This document shows, piece by piece, positions 63,003 to 64,000 of a DNA stretch of 64,000 bases; the first letter of the stretch is position 1, and each line of letters starts with the position of its first letter. This stretch comes from Pleurocapsa minor HA4230-MV1 (GTDB lineage: Bacteria; Cyanobacteriota; Cyanobacteriia; Cyanobacteriales; Xenococcaceae), in contig JAHHHZ010000036.1 of the NCBI GenBank assembly GCA_019359095.1, positions 62,001 to 126,000 on the forward strand, given 5' to 3'. A model generated the notes under the pieces. The model was not told the DNA's origin. It made no database searches and saw nothing but the letters and a program-made list of their open reading frames with translations. A program made the position numbers and the translations under genes.

Positions 63003-63536
63003 ATGTCCACCATTACCCAAAAAATTTGTTTGCTAGGAGATTTTAATGTTGGTAAAACTAGTTTAGTACGTCGTTTTATCGAAGATAAATTTAGCGATCG
63101 CTATCTTTCAACAGTAGGAGTTAAGGTATCTCGTAAATCCCTCAACGTTACAACTGAGACGCAAAGACACCAGCTCAATCTCCTGATTTGGGATCTCGAA
63201 GGAAATACTAAATTCAAATCTATTACACCCAACTATCTTAAAGGGGCTAGCGGTTCAATCATTGTTGCCGATCTGAGTCGATCTGATACCTTAGATAACC
63301 TCACTCAGCACTTGCAACTATTTTTTGAAGTTAATCCCCAAGGACAAGTCGCAGTAGCTTTAAATAAAGCCGATTTAATTCTCCCAGAAAAGCTAGCCAA
63401 GTTAGTGGAAAATTGCCAGTTGCCCGATTTTCCTAGAGTTTTGGGGATTTATACAACTTCTGCCAAGACAGGCGATCGCATTGAGCAGATGTTCCAAGAA
63501 CTAGCTACTGTACTTGTTCCCCCTGAGAAACCATAG
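63003..63536 (+). CDS. Ras/Rab-like small GTPase
   Basis: A 177-residue small GTPase. G1 is GDFNVGKTS (Lys18, Thr19), the switch I region has YLSTVGVKV, G3 is WDLEGNTKF, G4 is NKAD and G5 is TSAKTG. In G3 the usual DTAGQ is DLEGN, so the catalytic Gln is replaced by Asn and hydrolysis may be slow or need a partner. It is co-directional with and 13 bp after the OmpA-family gene. Bacterial Ras-like proteins act in polarity and motility in other phyla; the role here is unknown. Confidence 0.9.
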   Translation: MSTITQKICLLGDFNVGKTSLVRRFIEDKFSDRYLSTVGVKVSRKSLNVTTETQRHQLNLLIWDLEGNTKFKSITPNYLKGASGSIIVADLSRSDTLDNLTQHLQLFFEVNPQGQVAVALNKADLILPEKLAKLVENCQLPDFPRVLGIYTTSAKTGDRIEQMFQELATVLVPPEKP

Positions 63537-64000
63537 AAATTCCCCTTCCTCGATCGGTAAACTCGGCTACAGTTTGAATCGATAGCTCATGAGTCGTCAT
63601 TGCTCGTAGAATATCTAGGGGGAGAGTAAGATGATGCGCTCCTGCTTGTAGGGTTGCGGCTGCTTCCTGGGGGGATTTAATGCTGGCTGCTAAAATTTCT
63701 GTTGGGCTGTTTTTCAATACCTGAGCCATAGACTGTACTAGTTCCAGACCATTTCCTAATAATCTAGTGGCGCGATTAACATAGGCGATCGCATATTTTG
63801 CCCCTGCTTCTGAGGCGATCGCTGCTTGGGCGGGACTATAGATCGCCGTCACCGAACAGGCAATTTTGGTAGCTAAATGGGCCGTTACGCGAAAACCCAA
63901 CTCAGTAGCGGGAATTTTCAAGACCAAGCGATCGCCGACGATCTCAGCAGCTCGATATCCTTCTTGGATCATACTGGCAAAATCGCCAGCGCAGAGTTGG
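63505..64000 (-). CDS. Transaldolase/fructose-6-phosphate aldolase family (partial)
   Basis: The C-terminal part of a transaldolase-like TIM-barrel protein. The frame runs off the window at 64000 with no start. The Schiff-base lysine is in RLVLKIPATELGF; further segments are AGAKYAIAYVNRATRLLG and ILAASIKSPQEAAATLQAGA. The short type (about 220 residues) is expected. Its 3' end overlaps the GTPase gene by 32 bp in convergent orientation. It could be transaldolase or fructose-6-phosphate aldolase. Confidence 0.85.
   Translation of the reverse strand, partial: QLCAGDFASMIQEGYRAAEIVGDRLVLKIPATELGFRVTAHLATKIACSVTAIYSPAQAAIASEAGAKYAIAYVNRATRLLGNGLELVQSMAQVLKNSPTEILAASIKSPQEAAATLQAGAHHLTLPLDILRAMTTHELSIQTVAEFTDRGRGISMVSQGEQVQ

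Overview
The window looks like a cyanobacterial chromosome. The octamer GCGATCGC (HIP1) recurs throughout, heptameric tandem repeats and cyanobacterial-type palindromic repeats lie between genes, and the gene content (SbtB-like P-II protein, XisH/XisI, Uma2, DUF1345, orthocaspases, arsenosugar-type glycosyltransferase) fits. A large-genome unicellular or pleurocapsalean/chroococcalean lineage is plausible, but no marker here fixes the genus. No rRNA, tRNA or CRISPR array was recognised.

Layout. 0-11 kb: metabolism and membrane genes on both strands (dxs, a solitary tnpB, a cysteine synthase, an AI-2E family transporter, a methyltransferase, chrA, DUF1361, a secreted sulfatase). 11-16 kb: an MFS remnant, a large beta-helix/RTX protein, a TetR regulator, an AT-rich orphan gene and an aldo/keto reductase. 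16-21 kb: a lactate/malate dehydrogenase, a small membrane peptide with a P-II-like protein, pyrB, and a GT2/DUF547/rhodanese group. 21-29 kb: an accessory island with Uma2, XisH-XisI, a zinc-ribbon pilin-like protein, a Kir-type potassium channel, a long prokaryotic Argonaute with an intact DEDD tetrad, and MazEF. 29-32 kb: a divergent P-II protein, a fatty acid hydroxylase-like protein, a Crp/Fnr regulator and surE. 32-40 kb: two giant caspase-domain proteins, one fused to a lipase-like hydrolase and the other to a P-loop NTPase and WD40 propeller. 40-54 kb: a glycosyltransferase, an outer-membrane beta-barrel, sbcC, an SDR, DUF1345 and metH. 54-60 kb: mfd, followed by two opposed toxin-antitoxin pairs and an orphan gene. 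60-64 kb: an OmpA/BON envelope protein next to a Ras-like GTPase, and a transaldolase-family gene cut by the window edge.

The main unexplained structure is a set of short, diverged copies of the two ends of mfd that separate accessory gene modules. Four copies of the mfd 3' end (about 42 codons or fewer) sit between the modules at 21.9-29.2 kb. Two copies of the mfd 5' end and leader sit between modules at 59-60.5 kb. At four of these six copies the homology starts exactly at a HIP1 octamer, and the mfd tail itself also begins at a HIP1. A similar imperfect direct repeat containing a HIP1 flanks the orphan gene at 14.5-15.3 kb. This suggests cassette-like gain of defence, toxin-antitoxin and orphan genes, perhaps by recombination at HIP1-marked short homologies. 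The mechanism is inference.

Defence and cell-death functions are concentrated here: Argonaute, two orthocaspases, MazEF, HigBA, a Gp49-like/XRE pair, XisHI, Uma2 and a PIN-domain remnant. Palindromic repeats have also entered coding sequence in frame in mfd and apparently in the SDR gene.
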